NCBI RefSeq assembly: GCF_014489555.1
Contig: NZ_CP060784.1
Coordinates: forward strand, 3,038,001-3,102,000
Length of the DNA: 64,000 nt
Source of the DNA: Hymenobacter qilianensis
Lineage (GTDB): Bacteria; Bacteroidota; Bacteroidia; Cytophagales; Hymenobacteraceae
Reading direction: 5' to 3'
Made by a program: the position numbers and the translations under genes. Under the pieces are notes generated by a model. It did not search any database. It was not told where the DNA came from and saw only the letters and a list, made by a program, of their open reading frames with translations. Shown piece after piece: positions 29,023 to 39,273 of this stretch (positions are counted from its first letter, which is position 1; every line of letters starts with the position of its first letter).

Positions 29023-30775
29023 TTCGCTGTTACGACGGGTATTCGGGTGGAAATGCCGTTTTCGTTGATGGCTTCAATGGTGAAATAATAGGGGAGGTCT
29101 TTGTCCATGCCTTTGAAGTAAAACTCAGGGGAGCCGTGCACCATGATGCAATTGTAGAGCTTATCAGGGCTGATGCCCACATGAATATTGTAGGCATAGG
29201 CATTGTCGACGGCCTTCCATTTCAGCCAGGCGCTGCGCTTGTCTTTTTCAGTCCGTAGCACAATGAAGTTCTGTACTGCCTCGGGCACTGAGCCGTTGCC
29301 TTTGCCAAATACCCGCAGGCCGCTGATGGCAAATTTGCCGGTGGGCATATGGATATTTTCGAGCTTGAGGTAACGCGTTTTCAGCGGCTCGGTCAGCTCG
29401 ATGTAGTCGTGCGGGACATCGGTTTTGTTCTGGCTTTTATCCACCAGCATCTTCCATTTTTTGCCATCCAAGGAGTGCCAGAGCTTGTACTGATGATAGG
29501 TGCCCTGCTGCTTGCCCAGGAATTCCGCGTCCTGATCGGCGTAGTTTATCTGGATGGCGTGCACGGTGCTTAGATTGCCCAGATCCGTCTGGAGATACTC
29601 GCCCTTATTACCGGTGGCGGCGCTCCAATAGGTTTTGATGCTTTCATCAACGGCGAAGTTGGGCAAAAAGCCCCCAGCGTGCTGGACACCTGCACCGGCT
29701 TCTGATAATTGAGCAGCATCCAGCCCGCGAAGCGACTTTTGAGGTGGTCGGCGGGGCCGGTGGGCAGGTAGTGTGGGTAGTCGCCAAACATGGTGTTGCT
29801 GTACAGCACGCCGTCTTTATCGAAGCCCGCGGGCCATAGCCCCAGGCGCCGCTCGAAGTTGTTTTTCACCGATACAACCATCGTGGAGAGGTGCCACCAG
29901 TTGCCGTAGGTGTCCTGAAAGGTGTTGCCGTGGCCGGCACCGCGGGCAAAGCCGCCGGGCTTGTAGGCAAACGGATTGTGCGGCTGCGGCGTGAAGGGGC
30001 CCAGGGGCTTGTCGCTTACCTGCACGCCGTCGGCGTAGCCGCTAAATTCGGTGCCGGGCGCGCCGTACTGGAGGTAGTATTTGCCGTTGTGCTTGTTCAT
30101 CCAGGCACCTTCCATAAACGGGTCGAGGAAGGTGTTGTCGAGGTATTCGCCGAAACGTTGCCAGCCAAACCGCTCGTCATTCAGCCCAAACATCTCTTTT
30201 GGCTGCCCAATCGGCTGAAAGGTTTTGCGATTTATTTGCTGCCCATAAAGCGGAAATTCGTTGCTGCTACCCCAGTACAGGTAGAGCTTGCCATCATCGT
30301 CCAGAAAAAAAGCAGGGTCCCAGGCGCCAATCTGGAAGGGCTCCACGGCTTCCTTCCACTCGTTGGCCTTAGGATTAGTGCTCATCCAGATGGGGAAGTT
30401 CTTCTCGTGCGTCGAGCCAAATACAAACAACGTATCGCCCATTACCCACACAGCCGGCGCGCACAAGTCGTCATATACCTTATGATGAGGCTTGAGAAAG
30501 GAACGCGACACGAACTTCCAGCCGTACAAGTCTTTGCTGTGCCAATAGCCCCATTGGTTGGTGGAGAAAAGGTAATAATCGCCTTTAAACAAAGTGATAA
30601 CCGGGTCAGCCGTAGCGCGGTGTCTGCCCGAAACTGAAAAATTAGGGATGGGCGTGTAGCCATAGTCCAAGTTCAGCGGATTGCAATATGTCCGCTGCCC
30701 CGGACTGGCAGTGGGCTGAGCCTGAGTAACTAAACTCAGCAACACAGCAAAGCAAAAGAGCAGAGTTCTGAGCAT
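29019..30775 (-). CDS. GH43-like secreted glycosidase with discoidin and FnIII domains (frameshifted here)
   Basis: Secreted five-bladed propeller hydrolase, 585 aa after repair at 29671-29675 (C5 for C6, restoring STLGGFLPNFAVDES). It has a Sec signal ending VTQAQ. The propeller has a first-blade acid in RATADPVITLFKGDYYLFS, a second in IGAWDPAFFLDDDGKLYLY, and an acidic motif in LDPFMEGAWMNKHNGKYYL. A carbohydrate-binding discoidin (F5/8C-like) domain follows with YLQTDLGN and YLKLENIHMPTGKFAISGL, then a fibronectin-III-like end. It lies in the PUL between GH144 and GH3. The specificity cannot be read; GH43-like enzymes usually act on arabinosides or xylosides, so its role on a glucan is uncertain. 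Confidence 0.83.
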
Positions 30776-30795
30776 AATTAAACTATAAAACGTGT

Positions 30796-30888
30796 GTCAT
30801 GCAGAGCGCAAGCGAAGCATCTCGCGTGCTGACGAGAGATTAATAATCTCACTAAACACCCGAGATGCTTCGCTCCGCTCTGCATGAC
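30796..30888. repeat. Palindromic intergenic repeat (R6)
   Basis: GTCATGCAGAGCGCAAGCGAAGC against GCTTCGCTCCGCTCTGCATGAC, between the GH43-like and GH144 genes. Confidence 0.9.
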
Positions 30889-30903
30889 GGTCTTTTAGTG
30901 TTG

Positions 30904-32264
30904 TTACTTCTTAATCTGTGGGCTTTCGAAGCCTAGCTTGGTGAGGCCGCGCTGCACGTCGGGGCTGCTCATAAATAGCTTCCAGAGCAGGCCGGTGCGG
31001 TGGTTTTCAATCATGACGATGATGGGGCCTTGATCAATGGCGAGGTGGGACTTGGCGTACCAATCATGGTGCTCACTGAAGCCATCCACAAAGCCGTATT
31101 CGCTCCATATTTTGTCCCCCAGGTCGTTGTAGAAGTGCTTCAGTGCCGCCATTGACTCCTTCGGTGCGTAAGGCATGGCTGACAAGGCGGCAGTGGGCGA
31201 AATTACGCCCAAATCCTCGGTGGGCGAGTGAGCCGCGTAGCCTTTGTGGCTATCCGAGGCGGTGAGGCCCCAGCTATTTGGGCCGTAGCCTTTGTATTTC
31301 TTCGGGTTATCGACGCAGTAAGCATAGTTGATTTGAGTGTGCGCCTGATTTTGCTGCATGTAGTCGGCGTACTGATCTTTGAGGCCGCGCGGGTCAATAC
31401 CCATGAAAGAGTAGTGCGAGAAAAACAGCGGCCCGCCGTAGTCAAAGCCCAGCGGGAGCTTGGTTTTGTAGAACTCCTTGCCATTCTTGAAGTAGTCGCC
31501 GGTGGCCCAGCCTTGGTCATACACCTTCTTGTCGATGGCATACTTTGGTGAGGAGGCCGCCATGACATAGGTAATTAGGCACTCATTCCAGCCATGAATC
31601 TGGTGGTTCATGCTCCAGCCGTTGTTGGGGCTCCAATGCCAGTAGAGTACATTTTGCCCCCCTGAGTGTGCCAGTTCCACTCCACGCCTTCCCACATCCA
31701 CAGAATGCGGTTGCGCAGCTCCTGTTCGGTTTTGTTTTCTTGGGTGAAGTATTGGCGGGCGCAAATCAGACCCTGAAACAGGAAGGAAGTTTCTACTAAG
31801 TCGCCGCCGTCGTCCTTTTGGCTGAAGCGGATAACCTTGCCGGTTTCCCCATTCAGCCAGTGCGAATACACGCCGTGAAACGAATCAGACTTCTCCAGAA
31901 ACTTCACAATTTTGAGAATGCGCGCCGCCGCTTCTTCCCGCGTTATCCACTTCCGCTCGGCCGCCACGATGATGGCCATAATGCCGAAGCCTGTGCCGCC
32001 AGTCGTTACTACCTCGCCGCCATACTCGTAGGCCACGTTGCTCCGCTCGCGGGCCATGCCTGATACCGGATGCCCAAAGTCCCAGAAGTACCGAAACGTT
32101 TGGCGCTGAACCAAGTCCAGCAACTGCTCATCCGTGAGGTTGCGCGGACGCTGGCGCGGGTCGAATTTGGTGGTCTGGGGGGCTTTTTTTGCCGCTGGCT
32201 TTTGTTGGGCAGTCAGGAAGCCCGGCAACAACAGACACAGGAAAAAGAGGAGTTTTACTTTCAT
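30904..32264 (-). CDS. GH144-type (glucoamylase-like domain) secreted glucanase (frameshifted here)
   Basis: Secreted (alpha/alpha)6-barrel enzyme with the glycoamylase-like domain that defines GH144, whose characterised members cleave beta-1,2-glucan (endo-glucanase of Chitinophaga, sophorohydrolase of Parabacteroides). Length is 453 aa once the tract at 31657-31662 (C6 for C7) is repaired, restoring WHTQGGQNVLYWHWSPN. It has a Sec signal ending FLTAQQ. Diagnostic stretches are VQRQTFRYFWDFGHP, YEYGGEVVTTGGTGFG, then WSMNHQIHGWNECLITYVMAA, and GLTASDSHKGYAAHSP. It follows SusC/SusD. The beta-1,2-glucan assignment is family knowledge plus context and is not shown by the sequence. Confidence 0.87.
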
Positions 32265-32286
32265 AAGTCAGCCTATGCGACAGTTT

Positions 32287-32336
32287 AGCTAGAGTTAGTT
32301 TCCCTGCTCAGTTGAGGAGGGAAACTAACTCTAGCT
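32287..32336. promoter_or_regulatory. Strong hairpin between susD and the GH144 gene
   Basis: A perfect 19-bp stem (AGCTAGAGTTAGTTTCCCT and its complement) with a 12-base loop, in the 101-bp gap after susD on the minus strand. No T-run follows, so it is more likely an mRNA-stabilising or attenuating hairpin, keeping SusCD above the downstream enzymes, than a full terminator. Confidence 0.7.
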
Positions 32337-32365
32337 CTGGTCTATTTTTGTTTACCAATGATTGG

Positions 32366-33924
32366 TTAGTAGCCAGGGTTCTGCGTGAGCTGGCCGCCGC
32401 TTAAGTCAATTTGGGCCTGCGGAATGGGGAAAAGCTCATGCTTGCCCTTCACGAAGGTCTTGCCCTGGGCGGCGAAAATGGGAACAATACGACCGGGCTG
32501 TACACTTTCCTGACGAACCAGATCGAAAAAACGGTCGTGTTCGAGAGCCAGCTCCACGCGGCGCTCCTGCCATATTTGCTCGAGGGTAGGAGCCGGAATA
32601 GCGGCTAGGCCTGCCCGACGACGCACCAGATTGAGGCTGGTAGCGGCGGCAGCGGTGTTGCCAATTTGCCGGGCTGCCTCAGCATTTATAAGCAGAATCT
32701 CGCCGTAGCGCAACACCCGGATATTCTTAGGCAGGTAGTCGTTGTTGCCGCAGTTGGCTTCCCGGGTGCGGCTGTGGTAGGCCTTATAGCTATAGCGGAA
32801 GTTTTCTACCGAATCTTTGCTCGGAATCCGGAAGCCATCCCAGAGTACGGTGCCGGTAGAGCGCTGGCCGGCGGGGGCTGTTGGCTGAATGAATATAATA
32901 CTAGCCGCCCGGCGTACGTCGTTGGGCTCGTATGCATTTACTAAGGATGTGGTAGGGTTATTAAAACCAAATCCAAGGTCAGCCCAACCGCCACGGCCAC
33001 CTGAGCGTGGCCCTTGTGAAACGGTGTACAGCTCTACTGCCGAGTTATTGCAGGCAGCATTAACGCCAGTCTGCACCTCAAAGATGGATTCGGGTCCATT
33101 GGCGCCTGCTGTACGCCAAATATCCGCGTAGTTATCCTGCAGGGCATACGTCCCCGAGCGGCCCTGTATAATCTCATTGGTCAGCTCATAGGCCTGCTGA
33201 TAATTTTTGCGATATAGGTACACCTTAGCCAGCATACCTTGCGCGGCCGCCTTGGTGACGCGCCCCGTCTGGGTGGCACCTTTCAGCGGCAGATTATCGG
33301 CAGAAAACTGTAAGTCGCTGATGATGAATTCGTAGATCTGGTCAGCAGTAGCGCGCTGCTGAAACTCCGGGCTGTTAATCTCAGAGGTCTGAGGTACCCG
33401 ATCAAGTAAGGGCACGCCACCGAATAGACGTACTAAATTGAAGTAGAAATAAGCCCGCAGAAAGCGAACCTCACTGATCTGGCGGTTCTTATCTGCCTCT
33501 GGCGCAGGACTTAATGGAATTTTATCAAGAGCTTGATTAGCCCGTGCTATGCCTTGGAAATAGCCATTCCAGACGTTATTGGGGGTGCCATTGCTCGAGG
33601 TTAGAGTGAAGTTGTCGATGGTAAGGGCATCACCATAATCGGTTGGAGTGCTGCCTTTATCGGCGTCGTCGGAGGCAATATCCGTCATGATAACGTATTG
33701 CAAGCCATGTACATCGGCGCCAAAGCCCCCAGATACATCACGTTATACACTCCATCCACTAGCTTTTGGGCGGCGGCAGGGTCGTTCCGAATGGCATCTT
33801 CACTAAGCTGGCCTTGCGGAGCCACATCAAGAAAATCTTTGCAGCCGCTGACAAGCACGAGAGTCAGGGCCAGGGCAGCCGTGCCGGCGCGGCGCGGGAA
33901 GGAAGAAGGAATAGAGAAATACAT
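32366..33924 (-). CDS. SusD/RagB family outer-membrane lipoprotein (frameshifted here)
   Basis: Surface glycan-binding partner of the SusC channel, 519 aa after repair at 33726-33730 (C5 for C6, restoring VMYLGGFGADVHGLQY). The lipobox is in LVLVSGCKDFLDV. The helical TPR region contains EVRFLRAYFYFNLVRLFGGVP, and the C-terminus has ERRVELALEHDRFFDLVR and ELFPIPQAQID, the usual SusD ending. It lies directly after the SusC gene (9 bp). Confidence 0.95.
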
Positions 33925-33933
33925 CGGCGTAGC

Positions 33934-36900
33934 TTATTTGAAGTTGACGTTCAGCCCCAGCGTGATTGTGCGGCTAATAGGGTAGCTATTAAGTTCGATG
34001 CCTGAGTCGAGGGGACCACCGGCCAGCTCTGGCGTGAAGCCACTGTAGTTGGTCACCGTAAACACGTTCTGGGCGGCTGCAAATACGCGGAATGAAGTCA
34101 TGCGAAAACGCTCCAGCGCAGCCACCGGCACCGTATAACCCACTACCACGTTGGTGAGGCGCATGAACGACCCCGACTCCAGAAAATAAGTTGAGTTGGG
34201 CATGCTGCTTATCAGGGCCCGAGGGTCGGAGTTGGTAGGGTTGGTAGCCGTCCACCGGTCATCAGCAAAGCTGGCTTCAACGTTATCGGTGCTGGCGTTG
34301 CGGGCCTGCTTTTTGGCGTTATACACCTTATTGTTCAGGTTGCCCGAAAACACAAAGGAGAAGTCCACATTGCGGAAATTTAGCCCCCCATTAATACCGT
34401 AGTAAATAGGTGGCTGATACGAGCCAAAGTAAGAGCGGTCTAGTAAGTCAACTACGCCGTCCCCGTTTTTGTCGGCATACTTCAGGTCGCCTACCTTGGG
34501 GTCAAATGTGGAGCGGGGTCCGCTGACGATTTCATCGGCCGATTGGTACACGCCGATAGCATCGAGCAAGTAGAAGCTGCCCGCAGCCACGCCGTTGTCG
34601 GAGCGGGTTACAGTGCCGTTAACGCCACCGGCAAACAAGGCCTGCCCACCGTTTAGCTCGGCAATGCGGTTTTTATTGAAGGTGGCATTCACCCCGATAT
34701 TGTAACTCCAGTCGGGGCTTTCGCCTATGTTCGTGCGCCAGTTCAGGGCCGCCTCTACACCTTGGTTGGTGATGTCGGCGGCGTTAGTGATGAACTGGTT
34801 GTTTGGGTCACCCAGGATACCGGGAATATTGATCGGAATCAGAGCGTCGGAGGTGGTCTTGTCGTAGTAGGTTACTTCGCCGGTCAGGCGGTTGTCGAGC
34901 AAGCCAAACTCTACCGCGAAGTCGTACTCCGTGGTGGTTTCCCAGCGCACGTCCTGGTCCTTGATGTCCGTGATGGTGGCGCCCAGCACCGGCTGGCCGT
35001 TGAACACGTACGGAATGTTGGCGTTGGCCGTCACGATATAGGAGTTGGCCGGGATCTGGTCATTACCAAGCTGCCCGTAGCTGGCGCGCAGCTTCAGGAA
35101 GTTCAGTATGGTGTTGCCTTTCAAAAAGGCTTCATCTGAAATCACCCAGCCTAAGCCCACCGAAGGAAAGAAGCCGTTGCGCCGGTCGCGGTTAAACCGA
35201 GAAGTAGCATCATGGCGCAGGTTGGTCGTGAAGAGGTAGCGGTCCAGGAAAGCGTAATTGATGCGCCCCAGGTACGATAGCCGACTGTCCTTCGACGCCT
35301 CAGATGCATTCACCGATGAGTTTGGGTCGCCAGCGTTCAGGTACCACTGATTGGGGTCGACGGGTACATCGCGGCGCGCTGCCGAAAACTGATTATCAAA
35401 ACCTTGCTCTACCACGGTGCCTACCAATACCGTCAGGTCATGCTTGTCGAGAAAGCGCTGCTGAAACGTAGCTGTGTTTTCCCACAGGTAGCGGAAATTA
35501 TTGTTCTGCGTTACGTTCAGGTTGCTGCGATCTACGCGCTGGTTGCCGCCGGAAGTCAGGAACGTGACTTCGTCGTTGCGGTACTGGTAGTCATACACGC
35601 GGCGGTTGTTGTAATTCAAGTCGAGGTTGATGGCCGAGCGGAGCGTAAGCGCGGTAACAGGCTTTACATCAACTGCAAAGGTGCTCTGCAAGCGGTTTTC
35701 CAACGACTTGTTGTTGTTTTTTTCAATGTCCAGCAGCGGGTTACCCACGTTGCCGAAAGCGGAGGTATTACCATATCGGTCGCCCATTTTAGCCGCAATA
35801 ATAGGCGACGCTCGGTAAGCGTTGCCATAGGCCGCTCCTATGTTCACATCGCGGGTGTTGGCGTGGCTGAAGGATGCCTGGGAGCTGATGGTTACCTTAT
35901 CCGAAAGGTCGAATGCGGTGTTGGAACGCACGGTCAGACGCTTAAACCGGTTGTTGATGACGATACCATCATCCTGAAGCAAGTTGCCTGAGAAGTAATA
36001 GCGCACGTTCTCGCTCGCCCCCGATACAGCCAGATTGTGGTTCTGGAAGGTGCTGCGGCGCAAAATCTCATCGTACCAGTTCGTAGTGCCCGAAAAGTCA
36101 GGAATGTTGGTGGTCGGCGAAACATCGCCCAGATAATTTACATACTGGTCGGCGCTGGCCATGTCTACCAAACGAGCCGCCTGCTTAAAGCCCCCGTTGC
36201 GCTGTAGCTCAGTACGGGCTTGCCCTCTTTGCCCTGCTTGGTGGTGATAATAATGACGCCATTTGCCCCCCGCACGCCATAAATAGCCGCTGCCGAGGCA
36301 TCTTTCAGTACGTCGATGGTCGCAATGTCGGCGTTGCTGAGGTTACGGATATCGGTGGTCTGTACTCCGTCTACTACATACAGTGGGTTGGCCCCAGCCA
36401 GCAGCGTACCCGTGCCCCGAATCCGTACGACGGGCTGGGAGTTGGGCGCGCCATTATTCGTGATCTGCACCCCGGCAATTTTGCCCTGCAAAGCCTGCGT
36501 AGCAGTCTGTACGGGCTGGTTTACAATCTCGGTGCCTTCCACGCGGGCTACAGCGCCAGTGAGGTCGCGCTTGCTTTGCGTACCATAGCCCGTTACGACT
36601 ACCTCACCGAGAGCCTGCGTATTGGGGGCCAGATTAATGTCGATGGTGGTGCGGCCCCCGATGGCTACCTCCTGCGGGTTGTAGCCCACAAAGGAGAAAA
36701 CCAGCGTGCCGTTGTCGGGGGCGGTGATGGTGTAGCGGCCTTCGGGGTCGGTGCTGGTGCCGTTGCTGGTACCTTTTACCACTACGTTTACACCGGGCAG
36801 GCCCCCGCCCGTTTCGTCAATCACGCGGCCGGTTACGGTGATGTCGGCCGGCGTTTGGGCCAGAGCGGCAATAGCTGCAGACTCAGCGGTAGCGTAGGCC

Positions 36901-36998
36901 GGGGCGCTGCCGGCGCACAAAACGGCCCCCAGCCCCGCCAGGGCCGTAAGCTGTTTAACACACCTAGGAAGCCCAGGGAAATGTAGAAGAGAGACCAT
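33934..36998 (-). CDS. SusC/RagA family TonB-dependent transporter (frameshifted here)
   Basis: Outer-membrane oligosaccharide importer, 1021 aa after repair at 36191-36195 (C5 for C6, restoring SATGGFKQAARLVDMASADQY). It has a signal peptide (cleavage near AYATA), a carboxypeptidase-like domain (VTGRVIDETGGGLPGVNVVVKG), a TonB-box-like region (GEVVVTGYGTQSKRDLTGAV), a plug domain (PLYVVDGVQTTDI, GVRGANGVIIITTK) and a C-terminal barrel ending ISRTITLGLNVNFK. It is the first gene of the PUL. No ECF sigma/anti-sigma or hybrid two-component regulator adjoins it. The tracts at about 34383 and 36265 are intact. Confidence 0.95.
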
Positions 36999-37613
36999 AT
37001 AAACGAAGGGTTTTAGGTGGGAGATAAGAATCAGGGGAATGCCTCAGATGCAGGGAGGTGCCCGGAAGCGGGTCAGCCGTGCATTACTTGTCAGTTGTGT
37101 AACTGCAGTCAGATCAGGAAGAAAGCGCAATCGTTTGCGGGTCTTTTCCAAAGTCGGATTTAACCAGGTAACACGTAGTACTAAAAACGACGAAATCAAT
37201 TATTGGCCTGCGCATGATGATGCAGCAGCAATTTTGAGCGGGCCTCCTTCACACGGAGGTTACTAGTGAATCGAGAAAACACGCGACCATTACTCAACAG
37301 CTAAAAGGGTCGCGTCAGGCCGGACAGGGGGCTTTTCGAATAGCCTGGCTCTCTGTCGTCTTTCCTTATCCAGCAGATCGGTACTAGCAAGCGGCTATGT
37401 TTGTTTACGACAAAATCGGCAAATAAACGCAGTCGTAAAAGCTGTACTGTTCTATAATGGCTAAGGTTGTGTTCGGATAATATAAAATGGCAGCTGACAG
37501 GGCACAAAAAAGGTTGGCGAGTTCATCGCCAACCTGTGTTCTTTCTGACTTACCAGCTTTGCGCACTGATAATCAGGATTTAAGGCTAAAAAAGCCCCCT
37601 AGCTTGGCTGAGG
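36999..37613. other. Intergenic region upstream of the SusC gene
   Basis: 615 bp between SusC (start at 36998) and the M28 peptidase (end at 37614), both on the minus strand. Two short open frames (37039-37266 and 37301-37507) look like chance ORFs. The region must hold the PUL promoter, but I see no clear TTTG/TAnnTTTG pair. A terminator lies at 37505-37535. Confidence 0.6.
37505..37535 (-). terminator. Rho-independent terminator of the M28 gene
   Basis: AGGTTGGCGA (37511-37520) pairs perfectly with 37526-37535 around a 5-base loop; the A-run at 37505-37510 is a T-run on the minus strand. It lies 79 bp past the peptidase stop codon. Confidence 0.85.
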
Positions 37614-39107
37614 CTACCGTTCCAGCTTAAAATCTTTGTCTAAAGCAGGGCGCTCCTTTTGGTTGGCTACTGCCCAGCCAGTTAAGTAAATCCAGCGCGT
37701 GACACCGGCCAGCTTCGCAATGTTGATGCGCTCGGGCTCGTCTTCGGGCGTGTGATAATCCTTGTGCAGCAGCGTGGTGTAGCAGATGGCCGGAATATTA
37801 AGGCGGGCGTAGGAGAGGTGGTCGGAGCGGAAATACCAGCCTTCCGGGTGTGTGGGCTTGTCCCAGAGCGTGTCCAGCTTAAACTGAGCGCTGGCCTGGT
37901 TGGCCGCCAAAGCAGTGTTTACCAAACTCAGGGAGTTGCGATGGGGCAGCTGCGAGCCCAGCAGCGCCGCGCTATCTGGGGCGTTGCGGCCCAGCATTTC
38001 GGCATTGAGCACCGCTACGATAGACTCACGGGGCACCGTAGGATTGGCAGCGTAGTAGCGCGAGCCCAGCAAGCCGCGCTCCTCAGCCCCGTGAAACACA
38101 AACAGCGCAGTGCGCTTAGCTGGCTTTTGCTTGAAAGCACGCATGGTAGCCAGTAAAGCGGCGCAGCCGGTCGCGTTGTCGTCGGCGCCGTTCCAGATAG
38201 AGTCGCCGGCCACGATTTTGCGCACACCGTCGTGGTCCTGGTGGGTGCTGAAGAGCACGTTTTCCTTCCTTAGCTGCGCATCGGTGCCGGGCACGGTTGC
38301 CACAATATTTACCGATGGATACGCGAAGCTTTCGACCTTGAGGGTAGCCGTCAGCTGCTGGCCGGACTGGCGCACCCAGGTAAGCGCTTCGGCTGGCAGC
38401 CAGATAGTTGGGGCCTGTCCCACTACTTTGGTCGTAGCTTCGCCGGGCAGGCTGTAGCGGCCGCGCTCGTAGCTGGTAGTCCAGTTTTCGTACAGATTTT
38501 GAGCCCGCGCATCCGACACGAACACCACGGCCACGGCACCCGCCTTCACCAGCTCCGCTGACTTGTCGCGCATGGTTTGCCCCACAAACCGGCGGTAGCT
38601 CAGATCGGCCGATGGCGCTCCCGAAAACAGAATAGCCACTGCTTTGCCTTTCACATCGATGTTGGCCATTTCGGCGGCGGTTCCAGTGCCCACAAATAGC
38701 AGGGGGGCATTTATGGTGGCCACGCCGGGGGCCAGAATCATGGCGTCCTTGCCATGGGTGAGCTGGTGAGTGCCGATGCGCAGCTGGCTGTCCTTGGTAA
38801 GGCGAGTGCGCTGAATATGAAAGAATTGAAAGTAGGTGCCATCGTCGCCGGCGGGCTGGAGGCCGATGGCGCGGGCCTGCTCAGCTATCCAGACGGAGGC
38901 TTTCAGCTCGTCCAAGGTTCCGCCCTCACGGCCCCGAAAATGGTCGCCACCAATGGCGAACAAGTCGCGCTTTAAGTCTTCTTCCTTGATGGCAGAGCGC
39001 TTATCGCCGGCAAACGGGCTGCGCTGGGCATTTGCGCCGTTGCTGGTGAGTAGCAAAGCCAGCAGACTGCCGGGAAGAAGGAAGCGAGAAAGTATAGCGT
39101 GTTTCAT
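37614..39107 (-). CDS. M28 family zinc peptidase with PA-type insert, secreted
   Basis: 497-aa secreted metallopeptidase from the ATG at 39107, preferred to a GTG 36 bases upstream because it gives a clean Sec signal (MKHAILSRFLLPGSLLALLL...NGANAQ). A PA-like domain lies at about 115-260. The zinc ligands follow: His and Asp in LFSTHQDHDG, Asp in NGADDNATGC, the catalytic Glu pair in FHGAEERGLLGS, a Glu in VLNAEMLGRN where the motif usually has Asp, and His in LHKDYHTPEDE. It is probably an aminopeptidase acting outside the cytoplasm. Confidence 0.92.
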   Translation of the reverse strand: MKHAILSRFLLPGSLLALLLTSNGANAQRSPFAGDKRSAIKEEDLKRDLFAIGGDHFRGREGGTLDELKASVWIAEQARAIGLQPAGDDGTYFQFFHIQRTRLTKDSQLRIGTHQLTHGKDAMILAPGVATINAPLLFVGTGTAAEMANIDVKGKAVAILFSGAPSADLSYRRFVGQTMRDKSAELVKAGAVAVVFVSDARAQNLYENWTTSYERGRYSLPGEATTKVVGQAPTIWLPAEALTWVRQSGQQLTATLKVESFAYPSVNIVATVPGTDAQLRKENVLFSTHQDHDGVRKIVAGDSIWNGADDNATGCAALLATMRAFKQKPAKRTALFVFHGAEERGLLGSRYYAANPTVPRESIVAVLNAEMLGRNAPDSAALLGSQLPHRNSLSLVNTALAANQASAQFKLDTLWDKPTHPEGWYFRSDHLSYARLNIPAICYTTLLHKDYHTPEDEPERINIAKLAGVTRWIYLTGWAVANQKERPALDKDFKLER

Positions 39108-39151
39108 AGAAGGGAGAGGAAGATTTTTTAACCAGGTTTTCACGAAAGAAC

Positions 39152-39245
39152 GTCATGCAGAGCGGTAGCGAAGCATCTCGCTCGCTTCGTTGGAGTTACC
39201 GTTGCAACGAAGCGAGCGAGATGCTTCGCTACCGCTCTGCATGAC
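39152..39245. repeat. Palindromic intergenic repeat (R7)
   Basis: GTCATGCAGAGCGGTAGCGAAGC pairs perfectly with its complement. The GGTAG variant is matched by CTACC on the other arm, and the inner arms read CTCGCTCGCTTCGTTG and complement. Confidence 0.93.
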
Positions 39246-39273
39246 GTTCTATTGATTGATAAAAATGTAGTTT

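Noticed and set aside
31228..31551. Plus-strand frame within the GH144 gene
   Set aside because: Antisense to conserved GH144 sequence and without a start signal.
37039..37507. Two small ORFs upstream of the SusC gene
   Set aside because: No homology features, start contexts or hairpins of their own; kept only as part of the intergenic description.
38000..38030. Inactive M28 peptidase because Glu replaces the usual Asp in the NxDMxGR motif
   Set aside because: Glu at this place occurs in active M28 subfamilies, and the other zinc ligands and the catalytic Glu pair are intact.
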